Origin: Ricinus communis
Lineage: Eukaryota > Streptophyta > Magnoliopsida > Malpighiales > Euphorbiaceae
Length of the DNA stretch: 64,000 bases
Direction of reading: 5' to 3'
Assembly: GCF_019578655.1 (NCBI RefSeq)
Contig: NC_063259.1
Coordinates: 16,768,489 to 16,832,488, forward strand
The notes beneath the pieces are model-generated. The model worked only from the letters and a program-made list of their open reading frames with translations. It did no database searches and was not told the DNA's origin. Positions 23,723-33,669 of the stretch are shown piece by piece (the first letter of the stretch is position 1; the number at the start of each line of letters is the position of its first letter). The position numbers and the translations under genes are program-made.

Positions 23723-25076
23723 GGGCAATAGTACAATTTGGCCCCTAATATTTGGCTCATGGCTCATATATGCCCTTGAAATGAATTTTGGGATAAAAAA
23801 CTTGCAAATTACTTGAAAACGGATATATAAGCCCCATAACTTAACTTTACTACATAACTACGTTATTAAACGTTAAAAAAAGCTGAGGTGGACGATTGTA
23901 GGGCTCTTTCCATCATGTTTGATTGTTGATTTTTCTCTATCCTCAAAGTTGAACCAGACATTCCTCTTTCAACATTTCTCCCTCTCTAATATTTCCTATT
24001 TTGAAACCCTAAATATTTAAAGTCTAGAATTGGAAAGGAAAGTAGAAAATTCTAAATTAAACTTATCAGCAAAATTGGAAAGGTAAGCAAATCTTTCCTC
24101 ATAAGCCTTCTCCTTTCTTTTCTTTTATTTTTATTTTTGTCATTTTTTGCCTGTAATTTTTTATTTGTAGGGAGCGTGGACAGTCTTGCTTTACATTGTT
24201 GCCGTTTGCTGGAGCCCTACCATCGTCCACTGGTGTTAAGGTCATTAATGGGGCGTGGACAATCCATTACTCGTTTTCCACCGCTGTCGTTTGCTGGAGC
24301 TCTGTTGTTAATCGCTACCGTTTGCTAGAGCTATGCCGTCGTTTGCTGCTATTTGTTAGAGCTCTGCCGTCATCAGTTAGGTAGAGCTTTACCATCGTCC
24401 TTTGTCACAGTCCCTTACTTTTATTTAGTCTTTATTTCATTTTTTTTTGTGTTTAATATGGTGAAATTTTGATAATCATAATCAATTAGTGTTTATATAT
24501 AGAGTTTGTGTAACACCCCAACTCAAACATCCAATTGAATATATAAATTTGGTTGTGATAGTTTGATCTAATGAGGTTTTGATAATCATCATCAGTTCTT
24601 GTTTTTCACAATTATAAATACTTAATGTTAAAATTCAACTCTATATTTTTTTATTTCACCTCACTTGCTTTATAATGCTTTTGTCTGATGAAACTCTTAA
24701 ATAAAAATCGTCGTCAATAACAAAAATATCATTTTTGGTCCATGTTTATACTGCAAGTCCTCATCAGTTGGCATTGTCCTTATTATTTCTAGCTCCTTTG
24801 CCAAGAATGAGTTGATATAACAAATGCTATCTAATTATCATTGTGTAAGGAGTTAGGGTTTTAGTTGAATTGTCAATTTAATAGGAACCACTTACTCGTA
24901 AAGATTTTGCCATGTCATTGATGTATAACGACAATTTATTTCAAAGTTAATCATTATTAAGAGAGGTTTTATATATCAGTTTCTAATTAATTTGCAAGTT
25001 TTTTGTCCTAAAATTTACTTCAATGGCACATGTGAGCCATATGCCAAACATTAGGAGCCAAATTGTACCTTTGCCC
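23723..25076. mobile_element. Mutator-like (MULE) non-autonomous element
   Basis: The ends are long inverted repeats. The left end begins GGGCAATAGTACAATTTGGC. The right end, read on the other strand, begins GGGCAAAGGTACAATTTGGC and stays alignable for about 55 bp. Both flanks carry the same nine bases, ATTTATCTA (23714-23722 and 25077-25085). A 9-bp target duplication with long inverted ends is the Mutator signature. The left arm contains GCTGAGGTGG at about 160 bp. No transposase is present. The middle (about 24170-24410) is GC-richer than the arms and made of imperfect repeats. Confidence 0.85.
24170..24410. repeat. GC-richer core of imperfect repeats inside the MULE
   Basis: Variants of CGTTTGCTGGAGC recur near 24203, 24288, 24319 and 24339, mostly followed by CT-rich bases and GCCGTC. 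Short plus-strand frames cross this core but read as repeats of one another, not as a known protein. It may be cargo picked up by the element or a repeat that grew inside it. Confidence 0.6.
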
Positions 25077-25085
25077 ATTTATCTA

Positions 25086-26227
25086 TAATAGCTTCCCTAT
25101 CTAACCAAGGGTTAAACCAAAAGGAATTATTAATCCCATTTTGGCCAATTGACTAGGCGGATTGCATTTTTAGATAAATTTGGTAAAATTAGAATATTTG
25201 AACATAATGGCCACTATGTGATAAAGTTTGGATTTTTAATACCAATGGGCCACTCAAACAAATAGTTGGAGAACAAATCCGCTCCTCGCCTACAACATTA
25301 AGAGAAAAAATGGCCATTTTCCCTTTTTGATTTGGTATAGGTGTTAATCATGATTGGTTTCTAGGTTATTCTTTTTAGGACTGAAATTGATAAAGGTTTG
25401 TTCTTTTCAACAAATAGGCAGCACATCACATGCATACCATTAAAACATGTCGTTTGTAATATGATGCAGTACCTGAAATAAAATACTTCTGCACATTATT
25501 TTCAATAACGACTAAGCTGTATGTTACCGATTCTTTCTTTTAAGTTAAAATAGATTAATCATCTCTCCTTCAATCAGTCTCCAATAAAATTTTAGAATTT
25601 ATTTTTTAAGGTAATTTCTCTAATAATTTATCTTTTAGTAATTCTTTTATTTATCCTGTGTCTTTTGGATTTTGCATTTTCCATTTTGATTTGATTGATT
25701 ATCAAATTGTTCAGTCGGATAGAATTGGGCTTTTGGATTTGCCTATTAACATTTTGATAATCTAAGATACACTCTCTCAGTCATTTCATCAAACATTTGG
25801 AAAGCGATACCAATTTGCTACAAAATTCAATCTTTCTGCCCTTTAATTTGGGAAAAAAGGAATTAATTTATATTGATATCACTAATCACAAGTTTTGCTA
25901 GTTTTCATATATGAGTTGGGAGTTGGATCTCATTTATGTTAACCTGCATTTTGCTGTATTTTGATCATTTAAGAAACTTGTATTTTATAATTCATATTTT
26001 TCTGCCAAGTTTTAGGAATTCCTCCGTATCCATGCAAATAAAGTTTGATTTGAAATGAGAACTTGAGCTTAGCTCATTGATAATTGTGCCAAATGGGGAC
26101 CCATTAAAATATTAATTTGCAGGGCTTATGTGAATAAAATTATTATTTTTGAGGTTTTAATTAGAAGGTTGTTTGGACTGGTTTTATATTATATTTATAG
26201 AAAAATAAAATATCTTATTTTGAAATA
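25086..26227. other. Intergenic, no feature recognised
   Basis: AT-rich sequence between the MULE and the CRM-like element. No reading frame, terminal repeat or RNA gene was recognised. Confidence 0.5.
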
Positions 26228-26232
26228 GTTAG

Positions 26233-27066
26233 TGATGGGAATTGTAGGTTTCATCAATTAACTCCCCAATAGCAAAAATACTATGATAAGTTGAATTAGA
26301 AGAAAACTAGAAATTACCAATTTAATCCACAAATTCGGATCGTTCAAAGATTGAAGTAAGAAGATGGATGCTGCTTAACCCCTTTACCAATAAGGATAAA
26401 GATACTAAGATAGACTTTGAATTTCCTCTTATGCCACAAACAAGAAAGTTTGATAAATAACAAGAAAACAAAGATTTAGATTTTGACACCACAAGCTAGA
26501 ATAAAGCTTGATAAGTCGCAAAGTTCAAGCAAGAAATTAAAGACAAAATTCCTCACAATAAAACTCAAACAAAATTTCATATATCAAATTCAATCATGCT
26601 CCAAAAGAAAGAGAAAATGACTTGTTTATATAGAGTACAAGTCCATGCGCACACTACTAAAATAGACTCACACACATAGGATTACTTTTACTCTTAAATG
26701 GCCTTAGTAACCACTATCCACACTAATAGTCATTACTTGGTATTGATTACCCCATTAACTTGTATATGGTGGCTCTTAATAACCACTACCCACATTGATA
26801 GCCATTACTTGGTATTAATTACCACATTAACTTGTATGGTGGCTACATGTAACCCTAATTGTTATTAACATGAAAACAAGTTAAATATTATTCCTTGGGC
26901 CTCAATGGATGCCTTATTGGGTTGAAGTTCTTGGGCTTTCCAAATATCCCTAATTAAACCCAATATGGCTTGTTGAAGCTTCTTGGATTTGGACCTTGTG
27001 ATTGGGCCTTCTTGTACTATTAATGGATCTTGGATCTCTTTAAGCTTTGAACTTGGATTCACATCA
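26233..27066 (-). repeat. CRM-like 3' LTR
   Basis: It runs from TGATGGGAATTG to GGATTCACATCA on the plus strand, 834 bp. It carries the last codons of the polyprotein (stop at 26865-26867). A TATATAAA box lies at 26625-26632 on the minus strand. The purine run GAAAAAAGGGGGAA lies directly before it on the minus strand. Confidence 0.95.
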
Positions 27067-27254
27067 TTCCCCCTTTTTTCAAAAGGATTTGTCCATAAAT
27101 CAGCTCCATCATCTTCATCACCTACATCAAACAAAGACAAGTCACTAACATTGAAAGTAGCACTAACATTGCCATACTCACTTGGAAGTTCTAGCTTGTA
27201 GGCATTGTTGTTAATGCGTTGAAGTACTCTAAAAGGACCATCTCCTCTAGGCAT
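26865..27254 (-). pseudogene. CRM-like integrase C-terminus with CR-like tail, overlapping the 3' LTR
   Basis: This piece reads MPRGDGPFRVLQRINNNAYK, the GPF/Y-type C-terminal region of gypsy integrases, then LWTNPFEKRGNDVNP and GPITRSKSKKLQQAILGLI, ending IIFNLFSC. The second half, from about 27066 down, is inside the LTR. The basic ITRSKSKK segment resembles the tail of CRM-type chromoviruses, which replaces the usual chromodomain and is thought to help target the element. It is joined to the preceding integrase piece through an in-frame stop near 27270. Lineage assignment is from memory of these families and is moderate. Confidence 0.65.
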
Positions 27255-27269
27255 AAGCTTTGATTTCCT

Positions 27270-28444
27270 TTAGTTAGGAAATCTTTCCTTCCTCAAGTGC
27301 ACCCACACCCAATCTCCAGGCTCAAAAATGACCTGCTTCCTCCCTTTGTTGTGTTGCTTTTCATATTGGAGTGTTTTCTTCTCAATATTTGCATGCACCT
27401 TCTCATGCAAAGTCTTGATGAATTCAGCTTTTTGTTTCCCCTCTAAATTAGCTTTGTCCAATGGCAATGGTAGCAAATCTAATGGAGTCAATGGATTGAA
27501 TCCATACACAACTTCAAAGGGTGAGCAATTTGTTGAACCATGCACACTCCTATTGTAAGCAAATTCCACATGTGGCAAACATTCTTCCCAATTCTTCAGA
27601 TTTCTTTGGATGAGAGCCCTCAAAAGTGTTGCAAGTGTCCTATTAACCACCTCTGTTTGTCCATCCGTTTGCGGATGACAAGTTGTAGAATACAAAAGCT
27701 TTGTCCTCATCTTTCCCCAAAGAGTCTTCCAAAAGTGACTAGGAATTTGACATCCCTATCACTCACAATGGTCCTTGGTACTCCATGCAGCCTTACAATC
27801 TCCTTGAAGAATAGATTCGCAATATGGGTTGCATCATCTGTCTTGTGACATGGAATGAAATGTGCCATTTTGCTAAACCTGTCCACAACAACAAAAATAG
27901 AATCTCTCCCTCCCTTGGACCTAGGTAATCCTAAAACAAAGTCCATAGAAATGTCTACCCAAGGTTCATTTGGTATGGGAAGAGGTGTATACAAACCATG
28001 AGGTATTGCTTTGGATTTGGCTTGTTTGCAAGTAATGCATTTCTCACAAATTCTCTCAATATACCTTTTCATGTGTGGCCAAAAGAAATGGTCACCCAAC
28101 ATATCCAAAGTTTTCTTAATCCCAAAATGTCCCATTAAACCTCCACTATGTGCCTCTCTCACAAGTAACTCTCTCAAAGAACTTTGTGGCACACACAATT
28201 TGTTTTCCTGAAAAAAAAAACCATCAAACTTATAGAACTTATCAAAACCCCATTTCTCACATACCCCATAAACATTAGCAAAATCAGGATCATTAGAATA
28301 CAGATCTTTTATGTATTCAAATCCTAATAATTTTGCATCAAGTTTAGAGATCAAGGCATACCTTCTTGACAATGCATCGGCCACCATATTTTCTTTCCCT
28401 TGCTTGTACTTAATGATGTATGGAAAGGATTCAATGAATTCCAC
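27270..28444 (-). pseudogene. CRM-like integrase, frameshifted
   Basis: Two pieces. 28444-27707 begins at the RNase H/integrase junction ([19 protein letters not shown]), then [10 protein letters not shown] and [11 protein letters not shown], the H-H-C-C zinc-binding domain, then [20 protein letters not shown] and [10 protein letters not shown] with the first two catalytic Asp. 27710-27270 continues with [20 protein letters not shown], holding the third acidic residue (Glu). A single frameshift near 27740 separates them, and an in-frame stop at 27270-27272 ends the second. Confidence 0.85.
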
Positions 28445-28449
28445 CCATT

Positions 28450-28770
28450 TTACATGTCTCTTGTTGAGCTTTCCTTGTCCTTTCGAGATACTTCAAGGGA
28501 CTCATGGTCGATGTGAATTATGAATTCTTTGTAGCCAAGGTAATGCTGCCATGTCTTTAGAACCCTCACTAATGCATAGAACTCCTTGTCATATGTAGGG
28601 TAGTTTAGACTTGCTCCACTTAGCTTTTCGCTAAAGAATGCTATGGGCTTACCTTCTTGCATCAAAACTCCTCCAATACCTATGCCACTTGCATCACACT
28701 CAATCTCAAAAGGTTTAGTAAAATTTGGCAAAGATAACAAGGGTGCAGAACTTAATTTGTCTTTTAGCAA
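28450..28770 (-). pseudogene. CRM-like RNase H, broken
   Basis: The piece reads [20 protein letters not shown], then [20 protein letters not shown] and [13 protein letters not shown], so the Asp, Glu and Asp of the RNase H site are present. It is preceded by an in-frame stop near 28786 and followed by a frameshift near 28490, after which the frame passes into the integrase piece. Confidence 0.8.
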
Positions 28771-28785
28771 GTTAAAAGCCTCATC

Positions 28786-29537
28786 TTATTCAATTCCCCA
28801 CTTAAAACCAACATTCTTTTTTATGCATTTAGTTAAAGGTGCAGCTATGGTAGAAAAATTCTTAATGAACCTTCTATAAAAGCTAGCTAAACCATGAAAG
28901 CTTCTTACATCACTTACACTTGTGGGTGTTGGCCATTCTCTAATTACTTTTACCTTTTCTTGATCAACATGAATACCCTTGTCATTGACAATATATCCAA
29001 GAAAAGTAATTTCATTAGTGCAAAAACAACATTTCTTTAAATTAGCATACAACTTCTCTTCTCTAAGCACATAAAAAACACAAGTCAAATGTTGTACATG
29101 CTCATCTAAGTTTTTGCTATAAACTAAGATATCATCAAAATAGACAACAACAAATTTGCCTATGAATGCTCTTAAAACATGATTCATCAACTCATGAAAG
29201 TGCTTAGTGCATTAGTTAAACCAAAAGGCATTACTAACCACTCATATAAACCATGTTTAGTTTTAAAACCTGTTTTCCATTCATCACCTTCTCTCATTCT
29301 AATTTGATGATAACCATATTTCAAATCAATTTTTGAAAACAAATATGAACCATGCAATTCATCCAACATGTCATCTAGCCTAGGAATGGGATGTCTATAC
29401 TTCACCGTGATTTTGTTGATGGCACGACAATCAACACACATCCTCCAAGTTCCATCTTTCTTAGGCACTAACAAGACGGGTACGGCACATGGACTCATGC
29501 TTTCACGAACATAACCCTTCTCCATAAGCTCACTCAC
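28786..29537 (-). pseudogene. CRM-like reverse transcriptase, frameshifted, YFDD present
   Basis: Piece 29537-29187 holds [33 protein letters not shown] and the [13 protein letters not shown] block. Piece 29190-28786 continues with [13 protein letters not shown], an intact YxDD catalytic motif, then [11 protein letters not shown] and [10 protein letters not shown] one-base shift near 29190 separates the pieces, and an in-frame stop lies just before the first (29538-29540). Confidence 0.85.
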
Positions 29538-30011
29538 TTACTTTTCGATTTCCTTGGTCTCCTCCGGATTACATCTATATGCTGGTCTATTTGGAATGCT
29601 TGCTCCGGGTATGAAATCAATTTGGTGCTCAATGCCTCTTTTAGGTGGCAAACCATTTGAAATTTCTTTCGGAAATAAATCTTCATAAACCTGCAAAAGA
29701 TCAACAACAACACTAGGTAAATAATTGGTTATTTGGTTAGAAATATGCAAAATCTCCTTGTACATAAGTACAAGCATGTGTTGCCTCAAAAGCATAGCTT
29801 CCTTCACATCACTCATTTTTGCATAAACACTCATTTTTCTTTCATTTGAACCTTCCTTGTTTTCTCTCACCTTGTGTTTCCCATTTTGGTCAAGAGAATT
29901 GGAATTTTTAGGTTCACTCATCTCACCTTTTTCTTTACTCTCAAAGGTTTCCCTTCCCAAAGAGTTTCCCAATGAAGAACCCATTTCTTCATATTGTTGC
30001 TTGATGCGCAT
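29538..30011 (-). pseudogene. CRM-like pol, linker between protease and reverse transcriptase
   Basis: The piece reads MRIKQQYEEMGSS, then a Lys/Glu-rich hydrophilic linker, then PSVVVDLLQVYEDLFPKEI and HQIDFIPGASIPNRPAYRCN, the standard lead-in to a gypsy reverse transcriptase. The piece before it is in a different frame (shift near 30050). Confidence 0.75.
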
Positions 30012-30037
30012 TTGCTCTTCAAAAATCTGTTTTGGAG

Positions 30038-31609
30038 TTAATGGTCCAAGGTTAAACCTTTTCCATCCATAGTCAAAGTATACATATTTTTAAATCCATC
30101 ATGACTAGCCCTTCTATCATATTGCCAAGGTCTCCCCAACAACATATGTCCGGCCAACATTGGCAACACATCACACAACACCTCATCCTTATATCTACCA
30201 ATTTGAAACGAAACTAAAACTTGCTTATTTACCTTTACAACTCCACTTTCATTAAGCCATTGCAACTTGTATGGTCTTGGGTGCTTGGTAGTAGGCAACT
30301 TCAATTTCTCCACTAGCAAAGTGCTTGCTACATTGGTACAACTTCCACTATCCACAATCATGTTGCATAACTTGTTAGAAATCAAACAATAAGTATGAAA
30401 CAAATTTTCCCTTTGCTCCCTATGAACATCATGTTTATTTTGCAAACTCAATGTTCTTTGAACAACAAGATTATCTCCCTTAGCACATTCAACATCACTA
30501 CAATCTTCTAAAGAAGGCATATCATCATCACTATCCCCCTCACTCTCCGACTCAATATCACCATTCCTTAGAATCATAGCTTTCTTATTTGGACATTCCC
30601 TAGCAATGTGCCCATGACCCAAACACTTAAAATATTTGATTCCCCTAGTTTGGGCTGGTTGATTCTCACCCTTTCCCTTATTACCCAAGTCAATTTTAGG
30701 TTTAGTTTCTTCCACTTTTGACTTAGTAAAAAGTTTATCATCCCAAGAAGTTTTCCAAGAAGAAGAAGAACCCATATTTGGTTTAGAATCATACCTCTTT
30801 CTTTTCAATTGCCTTTCCACTTTCATGGCCAAATTCACAATATCTTCAATCTCCACATAATGTTGCAAATCAACAACATCAGCAATGTCTTTGTTTAGCC
30901 CTCTCAAGAACCTTGCCATGGTAGCTTCACGATCTTCTATCACATTTGCTCTAATCATAGCCTTCTCCATTTCTTTGTGATACTCCTCCACACTCATGGA
31001 TCCTTGAATTAGAGTTTGTAATCTTTGATGAAGCTCTCTGTAGTAGTGGCTTGGAACAAACCTCTTTCTCGTGATTTGCTTCATTTCTCTCTAAGACTCT
31101 ACGAGTCTTTCTCCATATCTACGTCTTTCCTTGCAAAATTGATCCCACCAAACAATTGCATAATCACTAAACTCAACAACGGCAAGTTTTACCTTTTTCT
31201 CCTCCGAATAATTATGACATTCGAAGATGAGTTCCACTTTCCTCTCCCATTCAAGGTACACATCTGGATCATTTCTTCCTTGGAATGAAGGAATCTTCAT
31301 TTTGATGCTTCCAAGGTTGCGATCAACATCATCATTTGGATGTCTTCTCTTAGCTTGTCTCCTAAGATTGATTCGTTGTCCCAACAAGGTGACTTGATCA
31401 TCATCCAAATCATCCTCTCCTTCATAGTCCTCTTGGTCAATTGGTGGATGTCTCCTTTGTCTAGGCTCTCCATGTAATTGGTTAAGGATGCCATCATGCT
31501 TCTCTAATTTTTTATTGACTCCTGCCATCATACTAAACATTCTTTCGAATTGTTGTTGCATAGCTTGAATCACATGATCATTTGTAGAAGAACTTGTGTC
31601 TTTTGACAT
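30038..31609 (-). pseudogene. CRM-like gag and protease, one in-frame stop
   Basis: Gag starts at 31609 (MSKDTSSSTNDHVIQAMQQQ) and is open to a TAG at 31091-31093. The same frame resumes at once with REMKQITRKRFVPSHYYREL and stays open to 30038. The gag core (DPDVYLEWERKVELIFECHN) is clear. The zinc knuckle reads YFKCLGHGHIAREC, so the first Cys of C-x2-C-x4-H-x4-C is Tyr. The protease box is MIVDSGSCTNVAS, with the catalytic DSG. A frameshift near the end (about 30050) leads into the linker piece. Apart from the stop, this region is close to full length. Confidence 0.85.
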
Positions 31610-32243
31610 GATTATAAAACCTAAAATTTTAATAAAAGAAAATAGAAAGAAACGATCTCACAACACTCCCTCACGTGTTTTCACTCAAAATTGATGTATA
31701 CCACTTGTGTTTACACTCGATTTTATTTTTTTTCTAATGATCTCACACTCTTGCCTTTTACCTCTCAAATTTGCCTTTTGATTTCTTAGATGAACTAAGT
31801 TTCTCAATCAAACAAAATTTCAAGAATGTAGTAATCAATGAAAAAAAAAAAAGGTAGGCTAACAAGAAAATAATAAGGTAGGCTTAAAGAAATGAACAAT
31901 TTGTAGCAAATAGGCTAATAGAAATGAAAAATAAAGATAGATCATCAAAGAACACAAAGATATAGAATTATAAAGATAGATCTCAATGGAATATGAAGAG
32001 TCAATTTTTTTTTATGTAATCTGAGATCTAACACAAGAATATCAAAGATAACAATTTTTTTCTTTTAGGACGATTTTTTTTTTTGATATATGCAAACAAA
32101 ATCTTGAGATAAGAAGAATAAAGATAAAAATAATAATAATAACAAGAACAATAGATGACAAAAGGTGCAAAATATAAGATGAACACAAGATATTGAGAAT
32201 TAAAAGATAGTATTGGATACGCAAACCTCAATCTCGAGCCAAT

Positions 32244-32255
32244 GCTCTGATACCA
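32244..32255 (-). other. Primer-binding site, initiator-Met tRNA
   Basis: TGGTATCAGAGC on the minus strand matches the 3' end of plant initiator tRNA-Met. It lies four bases inside the right (5') LTR. Confidence 0.9.
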
Positions 32256-32259
32256 CTTA

Positions 32260-33093
32260 TGATGGAAATTGTAGGTTTCATCAATTAACTCCCCAATAGC
32301 AAAAATACTATGATAAGTTGAATTAGAAGAAAACTAGAAATTACCAATTTAATCCACAAATTCGGATCGTTCAAAGATTGAAGTAAGAAGATGGATGCTA
32401 CTTAACCCCTTTACCAACAAGGATAAAGATACTAAGATAGACTTTGAATTTCCTCTTATGCCACAAACAAGAAAGTTTGATAAATAACAAAAAAACAAAG
32501 ATTTAGATTTTGACACCACAAGCTAGAATAAAGCTTGATAAGTCGCAAAGTTCAAGCAAGAAATTAAAGACAAAATTCCTCACAATAAAACTCAAACAAA
32601 ATTTCATATATCAAATTCAATCATGCTCCAAAAGAAAGAGAAAAAGACTTGTTTATATAGAGTACAAGTCCATGCACACACTACTAAAATAGACTCACAC
32701 ACATAGGATTACTTTTACTCTTAAATGGCCTTAGTAACCACTATCCACACTAATAGCCATTACTTGGTATTGATTACCCCATTAACTTGTATATGGTGGC
32801 TCTTAATAACCACTACCCACATTGATAACCATTACTTGGTATTAATTACCACATTAACTTGTATGGTGGCTACATGTAACCCTAATTGTTATTAACATGA
32901 AAACAAGTTAAATATTATTCCTTGTGCCTCCATGGATGCTTTATTGGGTTGAAGTTCTTGGGCTTTCCAAATATCCCTAATTAAACCCAATATGGCTTGT
33001 TGAAGTTTCTTGGATTTGGACCTTGTGATTGGGTCTTCTTGTACTATTAATGGATCTTGCATCTCTTTAAGCTTTGAACTTGGAGTCACACCA
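32260..33093 (-). repeat. CRM-like 5' LTR
   Basis: 834 bp, from TGATGGAAATTG to GGAGTCACACCA on the plus strand, near-identical to 26233-27066. It would drive transcription of the element leftward, away from APC6. Confidence 0.95.
32652..32659 (-). promoter_or_regulatory. TATA box of the CRM-like 5' LTR
   Basis: TATATAAA on the minus strand, identical in the other LTR (26625-26632). Its place in the middle of the LTR is typical for the U3 promoter. Confidence 0.6.
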
Positions 33094-33098
33094 GTTAG

Positions 33099-33669
33099 CA
33101 TATTTTAAAATGTTATTGTTCAAAAATACATAGGTTATGACTATTAACCTTTCTTATTCTTGTTTAGAGAAGTAAGCTTAGCAAATATTTCTGGAATCCT
33201 TTATTTCAACTGAGATGGTAAATAGTTTATGATTTTTTTGGTGAAAGCTGGTATTCTTAATATTGTAGACCAGGAATAGCAAATGGAAAATTCAAACTTT
33301 TAGAATCTTCCAGAATCTAGGAAGATGTGTTTCGGTACATGATTAAACTGTTATTATTTCTCATTTCTAAACTTTAGGCTTCATGATTTAGATTTTCATT
33401 GATAGGTTTTTAGTGGGACTTCTAACTTTAGAATGCTGTATCCTTGCCAGTTTTAATCTCAGATTTTAGTGCGCTGGGCATATTCCTTTACCTGTACATG
33501 TCTACTTTTTGTGCATTTTTAATGATTTTCTGTTCTGATTATTTTAATCGGGCATTTTTGCAAATCTTTTGGGCAATAGCCAAAAAGTTAATTTTGGGTG
33601 ATTGTACATTGCCCAAAGTTCAGAGAGCAATTGCTACTTAAGCCTCCCTTAACTTCCAAAATCCAAAAG
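33099..33669 (+). promoter_or_regulatory. APC6 upstream region and probable 5' UTR
   Basis: 571 bp between the target duplication of the CRM-like insertion and the APC6 start codon. It must hold the proximal promoter and 5' UTR, unless some of these now lie beyond the element. A pyrimidine-rich stretch (CCTCCCTTAACTTCC) precedes the ATG. No TATA box was fixed with confidence. Confidence 0.45.

Larger units (their letters stand above)
26233..33093 (-). mobile_element. CRM-like chromovirus (Ty3-gypsy), complete, recent, coding region broken
   Basis: A full structure is visible: two 834-bp LTRs, GTTAG duplicated on both sides (26228-26232 and 33094-33098), an iMet primer site (32244-32255), a polypurine tract (27067-27080), and gag, protease, RT, RNase H and integrase in that order on the minus strand. 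By eye the LTRs differ at about 16 of 834 positions, which suggests a recent insertion. The C-terminal coding part runs into the 3' LTR, as I recall for centromeric-type (CRM) chromoviruses; no classic chromodomain was recognised. At least four in-frame stops and four frameshifts break gag-pol. The element lies 576 bp upstream of the APC6 start codon in the opposite orientation. Confidence 0.9.

Noticed and set aside
27328..28879. Plus-strand frames opposite the CRM-like pol
   Set aside because: Antisense shadows of RT, RNase H and integrase codons.
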